Positions 9,380-19,117 are shown, numbered from the stretch's first letter. The stretch is 64,000 nt of DNA from an uncultured Flavobacteriaceae bacterium (GCA_937944485.1 CALDYU010000008.1:115899-179898); one strand, 5' to 3'. The notes: generated by a model not told the origin, from the letters alone. A program made the numbers and translations.

Positions 9380-10720
9380 TTAACTCAACAGGTCATCTTC
9401 CGCCTCTGGAGCAGGAGCAGGGGCATCGTTATCTCCACCCTCCGAAGGCGTGTCACCATCATTGGCGTAGTATTCTTCAAAAATTTCTTTCATATCGATA
9501 CCATATCGATCAGCGAAATTCTTTTGAATCTCAGAATCCTTTACCCGAATTTCTTGAAGTGCTTCTGCATAACTAGAGTACACCCCTTGCATCACCTTTT
9601 CGTGCACCGGAATGTTGTCCATCATTTCTTGACGCGCTTTAGCACTTGCGGTATGCATAGAAGCTAAGGTCTGCCCAATATGCTCATCTGTTTTCACACC
9701 TAAATGTTCAAGAATTGCAGCGAATTCTTGATCGGTTCTTGCTTTCAATGCCACCACATAACCGTCATAATATTTCAAACGCTCATCGGTATCACTTTTC
9801 AATTTGGCACGATGCGTTTGCAAATTACTTCTTAGCGAAGTCAGTACTTTAATGGTTAAGTTGTGTTTGTGCACAAAACTATCTTTACTAGCCGCAAGCG
9901 TGGTATAGGCATTCTTTAAACCTTCTAACTCCTCTACTTTTTGTTCGATGGTAGTTACTTTTCCAATCGCTTCTGAATAGGCAGAAGATTGCTTATCTGA
10001 AATCTCTTCTAACGCCTGTCGCGCTTGTTTTAATAAGGCGTACTGCTCCTCAAGCTTATCTTCTGTTTCTTTCTTCTTTTCAAGCGCCTTTGTATGGTTC
10101 TTGCTTGCTTCGACTATGGCTACTTGAAGTTTGTCTTCTACTTCTTTAATTTCAGATTCACGCGTTTTTAAGCGACCCACTGCCGCCTGACTTTTATAAG
10201 ATAGCTCATTCAATAAGGTTTGAACATCTGCGGTTTCAATACGCTCTTGAAACATGGCTTTAGCTTTCATATCAGCACCCTCTCTCGTCTTTTGAGCTAC
10301 CTCTAATTCAGCTCGGCGTTTTCTGATTTTTGATTTTCTGCCCCAAAGGTTGTTCCACCAATTATCTTTTACTTTTTCAGCATCTTCTAAAGCTATCTTG
10401 GCACGGTCTAAGGCCTTCTGAGCATCATCAATTACTTTCTGTTCTTTGGCATTGAGGGTAGAAAATTTTTCAAAGATGATACCAACTTCATCTTGATAAT
10501 CGGTGAGGTCTTTGATAGCCTCTAAAAGTGACTTTCTATCGGTTTCAGCCATTCCCACTACATCGTCAAGTGTCGCATTTAATATCTTCTGACGCACATT
10601 GGGGTCGTCTTCTTGGGCAAGCTTAGACTTCATTTGGTCTACCGCCTTACCCCAATTTACATCTACTTTCTCTTGTTTGGAAGCGGAATCTGTTTCTAAT
10701 AAATCAAAATCATCTGCCAT
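9380..10720 (-). CDS. Coiled-coil protein with acidic Pro/Ala tail, first gene of AAA+ cluster
   Basis: 446 residues, almost entirely helical. Long heptad-rich stretches lie at about 90-160 and 190-290, including a Trp-rich basic break (NNLWGRKSKIRKRR). A second helical domain spans about 300-410, and the acidic low-complexity tail (EGGDNDAPAPAPEAEDDLLS) resembles an acidic protein-docking tail. It has no signal peptide or membrane segment. The overall look is superficially like TelA/PspA-type coiled-coil stress proteins, but no diagnostic motif supports that. As the first gene of the leftward cluster it may be the filament or scaffold acted on by the AAA+ ATPase (inference). No convincing promoter was found in the 215-base divergent gap. 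Confidence 0.8.
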   Translation of the reverse strand: MADDFDLLETDSASKQEKVDVNWGKAVDQMKSKLAQEDDPNVRQKILNATLDDVVGMAETDRKSLLEAIKDLTDYQDEVGIIFEKFSTLNAKEQKVIDDAQKALDRAKIALEDAEKVKDNWWNNLWGRKSKIRKRRAELEVAQKTREGADMKAKAMFQERIETADVQTLLNELSYKSQAAVGRLKTRESEIKEVEDKLQVAIVEASKNHTKALEKKKETEDKLEEQYALLKQARQALEEISDKQSSAYSEAIGKVTTIEQKVEELEGLKNAYTTLAASKDSFVHKHNLTIKVLTSLRSNLQTHRAKLKSDTDERLKYYDGYVVALKARTDQEFAAILEHLGVKTDEHIGQTLASMHTASAKARQEMMDNIPVHEKVMQGVYSSYAEALQEIRVKDSEIQKNFADRYGIDMKEIFEEYYANDGDTPSEGGDNDAPAPAPEAEDDLLS

Positions 10721-10919
10721 GCTATATTGTGTTTTTTAGGTTTATATATTTGAACTCTCAATTTCGGCAAAAAAACCGAGGTGTAAAAGCGCTTTCCATT
10801 AAGAGCGCAAATTATATGTAGTAAGAAATTCAGATTTGTTACCAATAAAATTCAAATTCGCCTTCTGAAAAGGTGTATGCGCCTTTCTAGAAGTAGTCAA
10901 TCGTGGCCTAATAATTGCT

Positions 10920-10927
10920 TATTTTTG
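10920..10927 (+). promoter_or_regulatory. -7 box of the DUF1460 gene
   Basis: TATTTTTG matches the Bacteroidetes -7 consensus TAnnTTTG exactly. No TTTG-like -33 box is at the expected distance. The predicted start of transcription, about four bases downstream, lies just before ATG 10936 and rules out an upstream TTG start at 10915. Confidence 0.5.
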
Positions 10928-10935
10928 AGGATACT

Positions 10936-11781
10936 ATGAAAACTACTAACATATTATTATTTCTTTTATTAACCACACATATTTTATGTGCTCAACAAAT
11001 TACATGCTCTGCGACAGACAAAAGAGTCTTCGAAAATAAAACCATTGAAATTGATGGGTTGTTAGAAAATGATTTCGGAAAAACTGTAGTTGCCATTGGT
11101 AAAACCTTTGAAGGAATTCCGTATGTAGCTAAAACATTAGAGGTAGGTGAAACGGAAACTTTGGTTATTAATTTACAAGGGCTAGATTGTACGACCTATG
11201 TAGAAAATGTACTTGCTTTTTCTATGCTTCTAAGGGAGGGTAAAGCGGACTTTGATAGCTTTACCAAAGTCTTAAAAACCATTCGGTATAAAGATGGAAA
11301 GCTTGATGGATACAGTTCTCGACTGCACTATTTTACGTCTTGGATTCGCAATAATGAGCAAAAAGGTCTATTGAAAGATATCACATCTGAAGTTGGCGGA
11401 ATTGCCATTAAAAAAGATATTAATTTTATGGGAACACATCGCGATTTGTACCCTTTTTTGAAAGACGATACCAACTATGAAAAAATACTCGAAACGGAAA
11501 AAGAACTGGCAAAAGAAAGCTTTTGTTATCTCCCTCAAAACCAAATTGAGGCGAATGAACACTTAATTCAAACTGGTGATATTATTGCACTGACAACATC
11601 TATTAAAGGACTCGACGTAACACATACAGGAATCGCAACTCGTGAAAAAGATGGTCGAATTCATTTGTTACATGCTTCAACAGCTTCTAATAAAGTAGAA
11701 GTCTCCGAACTACCATTAGTAGATTATTTAAAAAAAATAAAAAAGAACACGGGAATTTTAGTAGCAAGGCCTAGTGCTTAA
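10936..11781 (+). CDS. Secreted DUF1460 protein, N-acetylmuramoyl-L-alanine amidase-like
   Basis: 281 residues from ATG 10936, giving a clean signal peptide (MKTTNILLFLLLTTHILCAQ). The family (DUF1460) has a papain/NlpC-P60-like fold and is thought to act on peptidoglycan peptides in the periplasm. The likely nucleophile is Cys85 in LDCTTYVEN; the His of VTHTGIA (about 230) and the following HLLHAS segment complete the usual pattern. The length is normal for the family. It stands alone on the plus strand, divergent from the coiled-coil gene and convergent with the ThuA-like gene, whose stop is only four bases away. The exact bond cut is not known from sequence. Confidence 0.88.
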   Translation: MKTTNILLFLLLTTHILCAQQITCSATDKRVFENKTIEIDGLLENDFGKTVVAIGKTFEGIPYVAKTLEVGETETLVINLQGLDCTTYVENVLAFSMLLREGKADFDSFTKVLKTIRYKDGKLDGYSSRLHYFTSWIRNNEQKGLLKDITSEVGGIAIKKDINFMGTHRDLYPFLKDDTNYEKILETEKELAKESFCYLPQNQIEANEHLIQTGDIIALTTSIKGLDVTHTGIATREKDGRIHLLHASTASNKVEVSELPLVDYLKKIKKNTGILVARPSA

Positions 11782-11785
11782 GGCT

Positions 11786-12580
11786 TCATTCTTCTCTTCT
11801 TAAACAATATAAGATTCCGCCTAAAATATGTTGCTGAAATTGAGGTTCGTCATAAGCAGCATCAGTGTGTCCACCTCCCGTATAAAAAGAACGGCCACCA
11901 TCAAAATCATGATACCACGCAATAGGATGATTCTCCCCGTTTGTGCCACCTTGATAACTACTTTCGTCTAAATTTAAAAGAACTTTTATATTCGAATTGG
12001 TATATTCGAAATTATACCATTCATCCGTTCGAACAAAAATAGTATTCAAATCTTTTGTAGAAGGATGTATACTGTCAATTCTACTTATTCTTGCTTCTTG
12101 AATTTCTGGGTGATTGAAAAAATAGGCTCCTACCAATTGCCCGTACCAAGGCCAATCCTTTTCGGTATCAGATGCCGCATGAACTCCCATGTAACTGCCA
12201 CCGTTTTGAATAAATGTTTGAAAAGCTGATTCTTGGCTTGAATCCAGTATATCACCTGAGGTATTCAAAAAAACAACTGCTTTATATAATGATAAGTTGT
12301 TCGTATTGAAATCGCTTGCATTGATTGATGTGTCAACGATAAAATCTTCCTGATCTCCTAAACTTCTAATAAGATTAATACCGCTATCTATACTTTGGTG
12401 ACGAAAACCTTCTGTCTTATTAAAAACTAAAATTCTATCAACTTCAACTTCATTAGCTAGAGGGGCACTAGTTGCTTCAGAAGCATCACTCTGTAGAATG
12501 TCTATATCCTTTTGGCAACAAGAGCATAGTATTAATATAAAGCAGCAAAAAAAATTTAAGTTTTTACGAGGGGAAAACAT
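11786..12580 (-). CDS. ThuA-like domain lipoprotein
   Basis: 264 residues. The N-terminus is a signal sequence ending in a lipobox-like CSCC (Cys about 21-22), so it is probably lipid-anchored. Residues about 50-260 match the ThuA-like (trehalose utilisation, glutamine-amidotransferase-like) fold: RILVFNKTEGFRH at the start, GGSYMGVHAASDTEKDWPW in the middle, HPIAWYHDFDGGRSFYTGGGH near the end. In Bacteroidetes such domains accompany sugar-metabolism proteins and are often fused to other domains; here it is single. The biochemical function is unproven. Immediately upstream (12593-12700) lies what looks like the tail of another carbohydrate-related gene. Confidence 0.88.
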   Translation of the reverse strand: MFSPRKNLNFFCCFILILCSCCQKDIDILQSDASEATSAPLANEVEVDRILVFNKTEGFRHQSIDSGINLIRSLGDQEDFIVDTSINASDFNTNNLSLYKAVVFLNTSGDILDSSQESAFQTFIQNGGSYMGVHAASDTEKDWPWYGQLVGAYFFNHPEIQEARISRIDSIHPSTKDLNTIFVRTDEWYNFEYTNSNIKVLLNLDESSYQGGTNGENHPIAWYHDFDGGRSFYTGGGHTDAAYDEPQFQQHILGGILYCLRREE

Positions 12581-12592
12581 AAAAAATAGATT

Positions 12593-12700
12593 TCAATTTT
12601 TCGCAATATCTAAAAAAAATAGTTCATGGTCGTTGTTAGCGTACATCTTTAATTTGTGATCTCCCCTTTTCAAGGTCAAATATTTAACTATTTGCACTAT
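12593..12700 (-). pseudogene. Possible 3' remnant of a carbohydrate-binding protein gene
   Basis: On the minus strand a 35-codon open stretch ends in TGA at 12593 and includes KYLTLKRGDHKLKMYANND and ELFFLDIAKN. The pattern (strand, turn with Gly-Asp-His, strand, acidic turn, strand) looks like the C-terminus of a CBM6/galactose-binding-type beta-sandwich. It has no start and runs into the 3' end of the AraC-type gene in another frame. I read it as the leftover of a gene deleted beside the ThuA-like gene. The match is by eye and weak. Confidence 0.35.
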
Positions 12701-13574
12701 TCATGATATATTTTTTGGGAGTCGTGCCATATTTTTTTTTGAAAGCAGCAATAAAATGACTTGCCGTGCTATAACCAACTTTAAGTCCGACCTCATTGAC
12801 ATTATGTTGCCCTGTTTCTAACATTTTACGAGCATATTCCATTTTATAGTCGAAAAGAAAACTGAATACTGAATCTCCATAAATTTGTTTGAATCCTTCT
12901 TTTAGTTTTTTCAGAGATAGGCCTATATCTTCTGACAATTCATTTAAAGTTGGCGGTTCAGTCATTCGAGAAATCATTATTTCTTTAGCCTTTCGAATAC
13001 GACGAACATTCTCTTCATCAACCAAAAACGGGCATTGCTCTAAATCAGCTTCAGAGCCCTTGTTAAAATACAAAGAAATCAACTCATATACTTTTCCCTT
13101 GATATAAAGCTCCTTAATCGAAGAGTGCAAATTGTAATTCATCATCTGACTTAAAACAACAGCAATTGCAGGGCTAACACTTTCCTGCGTATAGTATTTC
13201 TTGTCTTTATTTTCTTCACTCAAAAATGGAATGTAATTCGCCTCTTTCGAAAAGAGGGAATGAAATTTTCGAATGGTCATCACGACCGAAACCAACCATG
13301 AATTCGGATTCAACTCTAGGTTGAGGGGTAAGTCCATTTGTGTATTGTAAAGTAATAATGAGTTTTCTTCAGACACCTCTAAAGCATACCGCCCTTCATT
13401 GAAAACAAATTTTGCATTCCCTTTCAAACAGAAGTGAAACTGAATAAAAGAACTATCTATTTTACGGCTAACCCTCTGAATTTGAGCGGTATCATTCTGA
13501 ATTTTGAGCACATAAAAACCTTCTTCTATTAAAATTTCTTGAAATGAACCTTTAGCGACATTTTTTACTTCCAT
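12684..13574 (-). CDS. AraC-family transcriptional regulator
   Basis: 296 residues. The C-terminal part (about 190-292) holds two helix-turn-helix motifs of the AraC/XylS type, the second ending in VGYSTASHFIAAFKKKYGTTPKKY. The N-terminal 170 residues are a beta-rich sensing domain of cupin type without a recognisable ligand signature. It is divergent from hemA, with about 200 bases between them. Such regulators often sit beside hemA in flavobacteria, so control of heme synthesis is a reasonable guess, but no binding site was identified. Confidence 0.88.
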   Translation of the reverse strand: MEVKNVAKGSFQEILIEEGFYVLKIQNDTAQIQRVSRKIDSSFIQFHFCLKGNAKFVFNEGRYALEVSEENSLLLYNTQMDLPLNLELNPNSWLVSVVMTIRKFHSLFSKEANYIPFLSEENKDKKYYTQESVSPAIAVVLSQMMNYNLHSSIKELYIKGKVYELISLYFNKGSEADLEQCPFLVDEENVRRIRKAKEIMISRMTEPPTLNELSEDIGLSLKKLKEGFKQIYGDSVFSFLFDYKMEYARKMLETGQHNVNEVGLKVGYSTASHFIAAFKKKYGTTPKKYIMNSANS

Positions 13575-13749
13575 TAGCTATCGATTTAAATTAATTTTAT
13601 TTAGAAAGAGTCTAAATAATTTAATGCTATATATCTGAAAACCTTATAAAAATAGTGCTATTCAACGGAAATATATTGAAATACGTCTAAAAAGACCCGC
13701 ATCGATACTATTTGTTCTGCTAGCGTTACTTTTTTAAACATAATGCTCC

Positions 13750-13757
13750 TATTTTTG
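13750..13757 (+). promoter_or_regulatory. -7 box of the hemA operon
   Basis: TATTTTTG is an exact TAnnTTTG, placed so that transcription would start about 16 bases before the hemA ATG. There is no good -33 TTTG at 19 bases, so an activator may be needed; the divergent AraC-type protein is an obvious candidate. Confidence 0.5.
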
Positions 13758-13777
13758 CTTCCGTTCGCAACATTTGC

Positions 13778-15034
13778 ATGAAAGATTATCACATTTCTAG
13801 ACATTCTTCTTTTTACACCATAGGTCTCAACTACAAAAAGGCAGATGCCGAGCTCCGTGGTCGTTTTAGTATGGAAGATAAACAAATGGCTTCCCTGTTA
13901 AATGATGCTAAAACACAAGGCATTGACGGTCTGTTGGTTACCTCAACCTGTAATAGAACCGAATTACATGGTTTTGCGGAACATCCATTTCAACTTATTA
14001 AACTACTATGTGAACATACGCAAGGTACCGTTGAAGAATTTCAAGAAGTTGCCTATGTCTACAAAAACAATGATGCTATTAGTCATTTATTTAAAGTTGG
14101 CACCGGACTGGACAGCCAAATTCTAGGTGATTTTGAAATTATAAGTCAGCTTAAGCAAAGTTTTAATCGTTCCAAAAAATTAGATCTTGCAAACCCCTTC
14201 ATCGAGCGCCTTTGTAATTCTGTAATTCAGGCAAGTAAACGTATTAAGAACGAGACGGAAATTTCATCAGGAGCAACCTCTGTTGCCTTCGCTTCTGTGC
14301 AGTATATCATGAAGCATGTTCCAGAAATTTCGAAAAAAAATATCCTTCTTTTCGGAACTGGTAAAATTGGGAGAAACACCTGCGAAAATCTTATTAAACA
14401 GACTCAAAATCCGCACATAACCCTTGTAAATCGAACTAGAGATAAAGCAGAACAAGTTGCTGGAAAGTTCAATCTCACGGTTAAAGATTTTGGAGATTTA
14501 CAGACAGAAATTAGAAGAACTGATGTTTTAGTGGTGGCTACTGGCGCGCAATCGCCAACGATTTCTAAAGAGCTTATACATACTAAAAAACCACTACTCA
14601 TATTAGATTTATCAATCCCCAAAAATGTATCAGCGAATGTTTCTGAATTAAACAACGTGACCGTAATTCACTTAGATCATCTGTCTCAAATGACTGATGA
14701 AACTTTAGAGCGACGTAAACAGTTTATTCCACATGCGGAAAGGATAATTGAAGAGATCAAATCGGAATTTATACAATGGTTAGAGACGCGAAAATTTGCA
14801 CCTGTCATTAAAGCTCTGAATGAAAAATTAAAAACAATGAAGGAAGAAGAAATGGACTATCAGTCTAAAAAACAATCTGACTTCAACGAAGAACAAGCAG
14901 ACGTGATCTCTAATCGAATCATACAAAAGATTACCAAACAATTTGCCAATCATCTTAAAGACGATACTGTAGATGCAGATACGAGTTTGGCCATAATCAA
15001 AAAAGTTTTTCAACTGGAAATAGATTCTAAATGA
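13778..15034 (+). CDS. hemA: Glutamyl-tRNA reductase
   Basis: 418 residues, normal length. It reduces glutamyl-tRNA(Glu) to glutamate-1-semialdehyde with NADPH, the first committed step of C5-pathway tetrapyrrole synthesis in the cytosol. The catalytic Cys58 lies in STCNRTE, the N-terminal domain starts with TIGLNYKKADAELRG, and the Rossmann part is around 180-320 (LLFGTGKIGRNTC). The C-terminal dimerisation helices are present and charged. The stop overlaps the next ATG by four bases (ATGA), so hemA and hemCD are translationally coupled. The partner enzyme HemL is not in this window. Confidence 0.97.
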   Translation: MKDYHISRHSSFYTIGLNYKKADAELRGRFSMEDKQMASLLNDAKTQGIDGLLVTSTCNRTELHGFAEHPFQLIKLLCEHTQGTVEEFQEVAYVYKNNDAISHLFKVGTGLDSQILGDFEIISQLKQSFNRSKKLDLANPFIERLCNSVIQASKRIKNETEISSGATSVAFASVQYIMKHVPEISKKNILLFGTGKIGRNTCENLIKQTQNPHITLVNRTRDKAEQVAGKFNLTVKDFGDLQTEIRRTDVLVVATGAQSPTISKELIHTKKPLLILDLSIPKNVSANVSELNNVTVIHLDHLSQMTDETLERRKQFIPHAERIIEEIKSEFIQWLETRKFAPVIKALNEKLKTMKEEEMDYQSKKQSDFNEEQADVISNRIIQKITKQFANHLKDDTVDADTSLAIIKKVFQLEIDSK

Positions 15035-16614
15035 GCAAAGTAATACGTATCGGCACCCGCGATAGTGCATTGGCATTGTGGCAAGCAAATACCGTAAAAG
15101 AAATGCTTGAAGAACTAGGGCACGAAGCAGAACTAGTTCTTGTAAAATCTACAGGAGATCTTATTCTTGATAAACCCCTGTATGAATTAGGTGTTACAGG
15201 GATTTTTACCAAAGCCTTAGATGTGGCAATGTTGAATGGTGAAATCGATATTGGGGTTCATTCTATGAAAGATGTGCCCACCGCCCTACCAAAAGGTATT
15301 GTTCAGGCTGCTGTTTTAGAGCGTGCTAATTTTCTTGACATTCTTGCTTTTAAAGATAATGAAGAATTTTTAAGTCAGCCTCTAGGAATAATCGCTACTG
15401 GGAGTCTTCGAAGGAAAGCGCAGTGGCTAAATCGTTATCCAACGCACACGGTTGTTGACTTGCGTGGCAACGTTAATAGTCGCATGAAAAAATTCGAAGA
15501 TAGCGACTGGAACGGTGCTATTTTCGCCGCTGCTGGATTAGAGCGTATTGGTCTCGAATATGAAAACACTATCGGATTAACTTGGATGGTGCCCGCACCT
15601 GCGCAAGGAGCCATTATGGTGGTTGCCATGGAAACTGATGAAGATATTCGCAAAATATGTGCGGCATTAAATCATGAACGAACAGCAATTTGCGTTGCTC
15701 AAGAACGCGAATTTTTAAGATTACTAGAAGGCGGTTGTACGGCCCCTATTGGCGCCCTTTGTTATATCAACGATAAAGAACATGTTGTACTAAAAGGTGT
15801 GCTTTTGACAGTTGATGGTTCTAAAAAGCTTGAGGTTGAATTAAATGCAAAGCTAGGCACGCATCAAGATTTAGGTCGTGATTGTGCCAATAGTATTCTA
15901 GCTCGTGGCGGAAAGCGTTTGATGAGCGACGTTCTAAACACTCAGTTAAAAACACATGTTTACGCAACCAAAAAACTTACAGAATCACAAAAACGCTTGT
16001 TTAATGGGACCATCGGTGTACAATCTGATGATTTTATTCGCATTAGTCTCAATAGACTTTCACCTGCAGTTTTAAAATCAAGATTCGAGAATGTAGTTTT
16101 TACAAGTCAAAACGCGGTAGAAGCATTGCTCACTAGTATTTCGGCAAATGAATTAAAATTCAAAAATATCTATTGCGTAGGTAGAAAGACGAAACGTCTG
16201 ATTGAAAGTAAAATTGGACCTGTTACTCAGGTGAAAAGTAATGCTAAAAAACTAGCAGAATATCTTGTAGAATTTATGGATGGTACTGAAATAGCCTATT
16301 TCTGTAGCAACCTTAGATTAGACGATTTGCCAACGATATTATCTGAAAATAATATTACGGTTAATGAAATAGAAGCCTATGAAACTAAGCATGCGAAAAT
16401 AAAAGTTGATGCCTCTGTTGAAGGTGTGCTTTTTTATAGCCCTTCTACTGTGGATAGTTATTTACAAATCAATGATACCAATAAGGTTGCCTACTGTATT
16501 GGTGAAACAACAGCCCAGTATGCGCGTAAACATTTTAACGATGTCAGAGTGGCAAAGATTCCTTCGGTGGAAAGCGTTATAGCATTGGTTAACGAGAATT
16601 ATAAAAATAGCTAA
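15031..16614 (+). CDS. hemC-hemD: Porphobilinogen deaminase / uroporphyrinogen-III synthase fusion
   Basis: 527 residues, far longer than HemC alone (about 310). Residues 1 to about 302 are hydroxymethylbilane synthase: RIGTRDSALALWQAN at the start, the VDLRGNVNSR loop, and Cys236 in EGGCTAPIGA, which carries the dipyrromethane cofactor. Residues from about 308 to 527 have the two-lobed pattern of HemD (VVFTSQNAVEALL, YFCSNLRLDDLP, VLFYSPSTVDSYL, YCIGETTAQYA). The fusion would make hydroxymethylbilane and close it to uroporphyrinogen III on one chain, limiting loss of the unstable intermediate. It is coupled to hemA and followed by hemE after 22 bases. Confidence 0.95.
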   Translation: MSKVIRIGTRDSALALWQANTVKEMLEELGHEAELVLVKSTGDLILDKPLYELGVTGIFTKALDVAMLNGEIDIGVHSMKDVPTALPKGIVQAAVLERANFLDILAFKDNEEFLSQPLGIIATGSLRRKAQWLNRYPTHTVVDLRGNVNSRMKKFEDSDWNGAIFAAAGLERIGLEYENTIGLTWMVPAPAQGAIMVVAMETDEDIRKICAALNHERTAICVAQEREFLRLLEGGCTAPIGALCYINDKEHVVLKGVLLTVDGSKKLEVELNAKLGTHQDLGRDCANSILARGGKRLMSDVLNTQLKTHVYATKKLTESQKRLFNGTIGVQSDDFIRISLNRLSPAVLKSRFENVVFTSQNAVEALLTSISANELKFKNIYCVGRKTKRLIESKIGPVTQVKSNAKKLAEYLVEFMDGTEIAYFCSNLRLDDLPTILSENNITVNEIEAYETKHAKIKVDASVEGVLFYSPSTVDSYLQINDTNKVAYCIGETTAQYARKHFNDVRVAKIPSVESVIALVNENYKNS

Positions 16615-16636
16615 GGCCAAAAGCTAACAGTTACAT

Positions 16637-17668
16637 ATGATAAAAAACGACTTATTCTTAAAAGCCCTAAAAGGGGAAACTGTTGAAAGACCTCCTGTTT
16701 GGATGATGCGTCAAGCGGGGCGTTATCTTCCGGAGTTTATGGAAATCAAAGCTAAGTACGATTTCTTTACGCGTTGTCAAACGCCAGAACTGGCCTCGGA
16801 AATCACGGTACAGCCCATCCGAAGATATGGAATGGATGCTGCTATTTTATTTTCAGATATTTTAGTAATTCCGCAAGCGATGAATATCGAAGTGGAAATG
16901 AAGCCTGATTTTGGGCCCTATTTACCAAAGCCTATTCGTTCACAAAAAGATTTAGATTCAGTCATCATTCCAGATGTTGAAGATGCGCTTGGCTATGTAA
17001 TGGATGCTATCACAGCAACGAAAGAAAAACTGAATAATGAAGTTCCTCTTATCGGTTTTGCTGGTTCTCCATGGACGATTCTTTGTTATTGTGTTCAAGG
17101 GCAAGGAAGTAAAAACTTTGACAAAGCCAAGGAATTGTGTTTTACCCAACCTGTTGTTGCCCATTCGCTATTGCAGAAAATTACAGATACCACTATCGCC
17201 TATTTGAAAGCAAAAGTAAGGGCAGGGGTGAATGCTGTACAAGTTTTTGATTCTTGGGGAGGCATGCTTTCTCCAACCGATTATCAAGAGTTCTCATGGC
17301 AATACATTCAGCAGATTATAGATGCTTTGAAAGATGATGCTCCCGTAATTGTTTTCGGAAAAGGATGCTGGTTCGCGTTGGGCGATATGGCGAAATCAGG
17401 TGCTTCCGCATTGGGGGTAGATTGGACCTGTTCTGCAAGGAACGCTCGCTATCTAACTGGTGGAAATGTTACGCTTCAGGGTAATTTTGACCCTTCGCGT
17501 TTACTTTCGCCTCCTTCAGAAATTAAGAAGATGGTGACTCGAATGATAAACGAGTTTGGAAAAGACAAGTATATCGTGAATTTAGGTCATGGAATACTTC
17601 CGAATATACCTGTAGAAAATGCAAAAGCATTTATTGATGCGGTAAAAGAATATACAAGTCCTGTTTAA
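16637..17668 (+). CDS. hemE: Uroporphyrinogen decarboxylase
   Basis: 343 residues, normal length. It removes four carboxyl groups from uroporphyrinogen III to give coproporphyrinogen III in the cytosol. Family marks include [16 protein letters not shown] near the N-terminus with the substrate-binding Arg, the catalytic Asp in [22 protein letters not shown] in the middle and [15 protein letters not shown] near the end. It sits in the heme operon nine bases before the GNAT gene. Confidence 0.97.
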   Translation: MIKNDLFLKALKGETVERPPVWMMRQAGRYLPEFMEIKAKYDFFTRCQTPELASEITVQPIRRYGMDAAILFSDILVIPQAMNIEVEMKPDFGPYLPKPIRSQKDLDSVIIPDVEDALGYVMDAITATKEKLNNEVPLIGFAGSPWTILCYCVQGQGSKNFDKAKELCFTQPVVAHSLLQKITDTTIAYLKAKVRAGVNAVQVFDSWGGMLSPTDYQEFSWQYIQQIIDALKDDAPVIVFGKGCWFALGDMAKSGASALGVDWTCSARNARYLTGGNVTLQGNFDPSRLLSPPSEIKKMVTRMINEFGKDKYIVNLGHGILPNIPVENAKAFIDAVKEYTSPV

Positions 17669-17677
17669 ACAATAATT

Positions 17678-18211
17678 GTGTTTCTAGAGTTCGAAGATTA
17701 TGATATTGATATCATCCATGAAAAATACGCATGGCGCTTATGCGATTTTTGTGTGGTCAATACGGAACGCTTACAACGGTATTTTCCAAAGACATTAGCG
17801 CAAAACCTCACGCCAGATTTATCAAAATATTTTGTCGATCAAAAAATTAAGGAGTTTGAAGCCAAAGAAGAATTCTTATTCGTTTTAAAGGAGAAAGAAA
17901 GTCATACGCTTATCGGACTCATATATCTCAAGGAATTGAATTGGAAGAAAAAACAAGGTGAACTCGCTTACGCTATTGGTTATCAATTTGAAGGTAAAGG
18001 CTATATGACCAAAACGGTCAAAGAGATTTCTAAATGGGCCTTTGAAAAATTACAATTGAAAACACTCCAAATCATAGTTCACAATGCGAATAAAGGAAGT
18101 ATTCGTGTTGTCGAAAAAAATGGATTTACTTGGCAGAAAGTATTAGTTGCAGAGTATATCCCACCAAATGAAAGTCCGTTGGATATGGAATTATACGAAC
18201 TATATGTTTAA
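17678..18211 (+). CDS. GNAT-family N-acetyltransferase
   Basis: 177 residues from a GTG start; the alignment-typical N-terminus FLEFEDYDI follows directly, and no ATG fits. The fold pattern of the GNAT (RimJ/RimL-like) family is visible: LIGLIYLKELNWKKKQGELAY, then AIGYQFEGKGYMTKTVKEI as the acetyl-CoA loop, then IIVHNANKGSIRVVEKNGF. It would transfer an acetyl group to an amine, possibly a protein N-terminus. The target is unknown. It lies between hemE and hemF with gaps of nine and three bases, so it is part of the heme operon; no direct role in heme synthesis is known. Confidence 0.9.
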   Translation: MFLEFEDYDIDIIHEKYAWRLCDFCVVNTERLQRYFPKTLAQNLTPDLSKYFVDQKIKEFEAKEEFLFVLKEKESHTLIGLIYLKELNWKKKQGELAYAIGYQFEGKGYMTKTVKEISKWAFEKLQLKTLQIIVHNANKGSIRVVEKNGFTWQKVLVAEYIPPNESPLDMELYELYV

Positions 18212-18214
18212 ATC

Positions 18215-19117
18215 ATGAAAGATAAATTCTTCACATACATTCAAAACCTTCAAGACACAATCACTTCAAAGTTAGAAGAAGTAGATGGCAAGGCTAGGTT
18301 TAAAGAAGATGTTTGGAAACGCCCCGAAGGTGGCGGTGGTAGAACTCGAGTGATAGAAAACGGAAATGTCTTTGAGAAAGGTGGTGTAAATATTTCTGGT
18401 GTTCATGGAGAACTTCCAAAAAGTATGCAAACGTATTTTGATGTTGCCGATGCTGATTTTTTTGCTTGTGGCTTGAGTTTGGTTTTGCACCCTAAGAATC
18501 CGATGGTGCCAACCGTTCATGCGAATTGGCGTTATTTTGAAATATACAATAAGCAGGGAGAGCTTGTTGATCAATGGTTTGGGGGAGGTCAAGATTTGAC
18601 GCCCTATTATCTTTTCGAAGAAGACGCCGTTCATTTTCATTCTATTTGCAAAAAAGCTTGTGATAAGCATAACCCCGAGTTTTATTCAAAATATAAGAAA
18701 CGCTGTGATGATTACTTTTGGAATACCCATCGCAATGAAGCTAGAGGTATTGGTGGACTCTTTTTTGACTATTGCAAAGCATCAGAAAAAATGAAAATGA
18801 ACGATTGGTATAATTTCGTATCTGAAGTTGGCGACAACTTTTTAAGTAGTTATATACCAATTGTTACAAAACGTAAAGATGCGGAATTTACTAAGCTTCA
18901 AAGAGAATGGCAAGAAATTAGACGCGGGCGTTATGTGGAGTTCAATTTAGTACATGACAAAGGCACACTGTTCGGTTTAAAAACCAACGGTCGCATTGAA
19001 AGTATTCTTATGAGTTTACCACCACATGTACAATGGCGCTATGATCACCAGCCGTCATCTGGTAGTGAAGAAGCGAAATTATTAGAAGTACTTAAACATC
19101 CTAAGGAATGGGTTTGA
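18215..19117 (+). CDS. hemF: Oxygen-dependent coproporphyrinogen III oxidase
   Basis: 300 residues, normal length. It oxidatively decarboxylates coproporphyrinogen III to protoporphyrinogen IX using O2. Clear family signatures: [42 protein letters not shown] with its conserved Asp/Glu, and [20 protein letters not shown] near the C-terminus. Having HemF in the operon suits an aerobic lifestyle. No oxygen-independent HemN is in the window. The last ten bases overlap the following lipoprotein gene. Confidence 0.97.
   Translation: MKDKFFTYIQNLQDTITSKLEEVDGKARFKEDVWKRPEGGGGRTRVIENGNVFEKGGVNISGVHGELPKSMQTYFDVADADFFACGLSLVLHPKNPMVPTVHANWRYFEIYNKQGELVDQWFGGGQDLTPYYLFEEDAVHFHSICKKACDKHNPEFYSKYKKRCDDYFWNTHRNEARGIGGLFFDYCKASEKMKMNDWYNFVSEVGDNFLSSYIPIVTKRKDAEFTKLQREWQEIRRGRYVEFNLVHDKGTLFGLKTNGRIESILMSLPPHVQWRYDHQPSSGSEEAKLLEVLKHPKEWV

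Noticed and set aside
18272..18670. 132-residue minus-strand open frame opposite hemF
   Set aside because: It lies entirely inside hemF, has no family resemblance and no promoter. hemF is certain.
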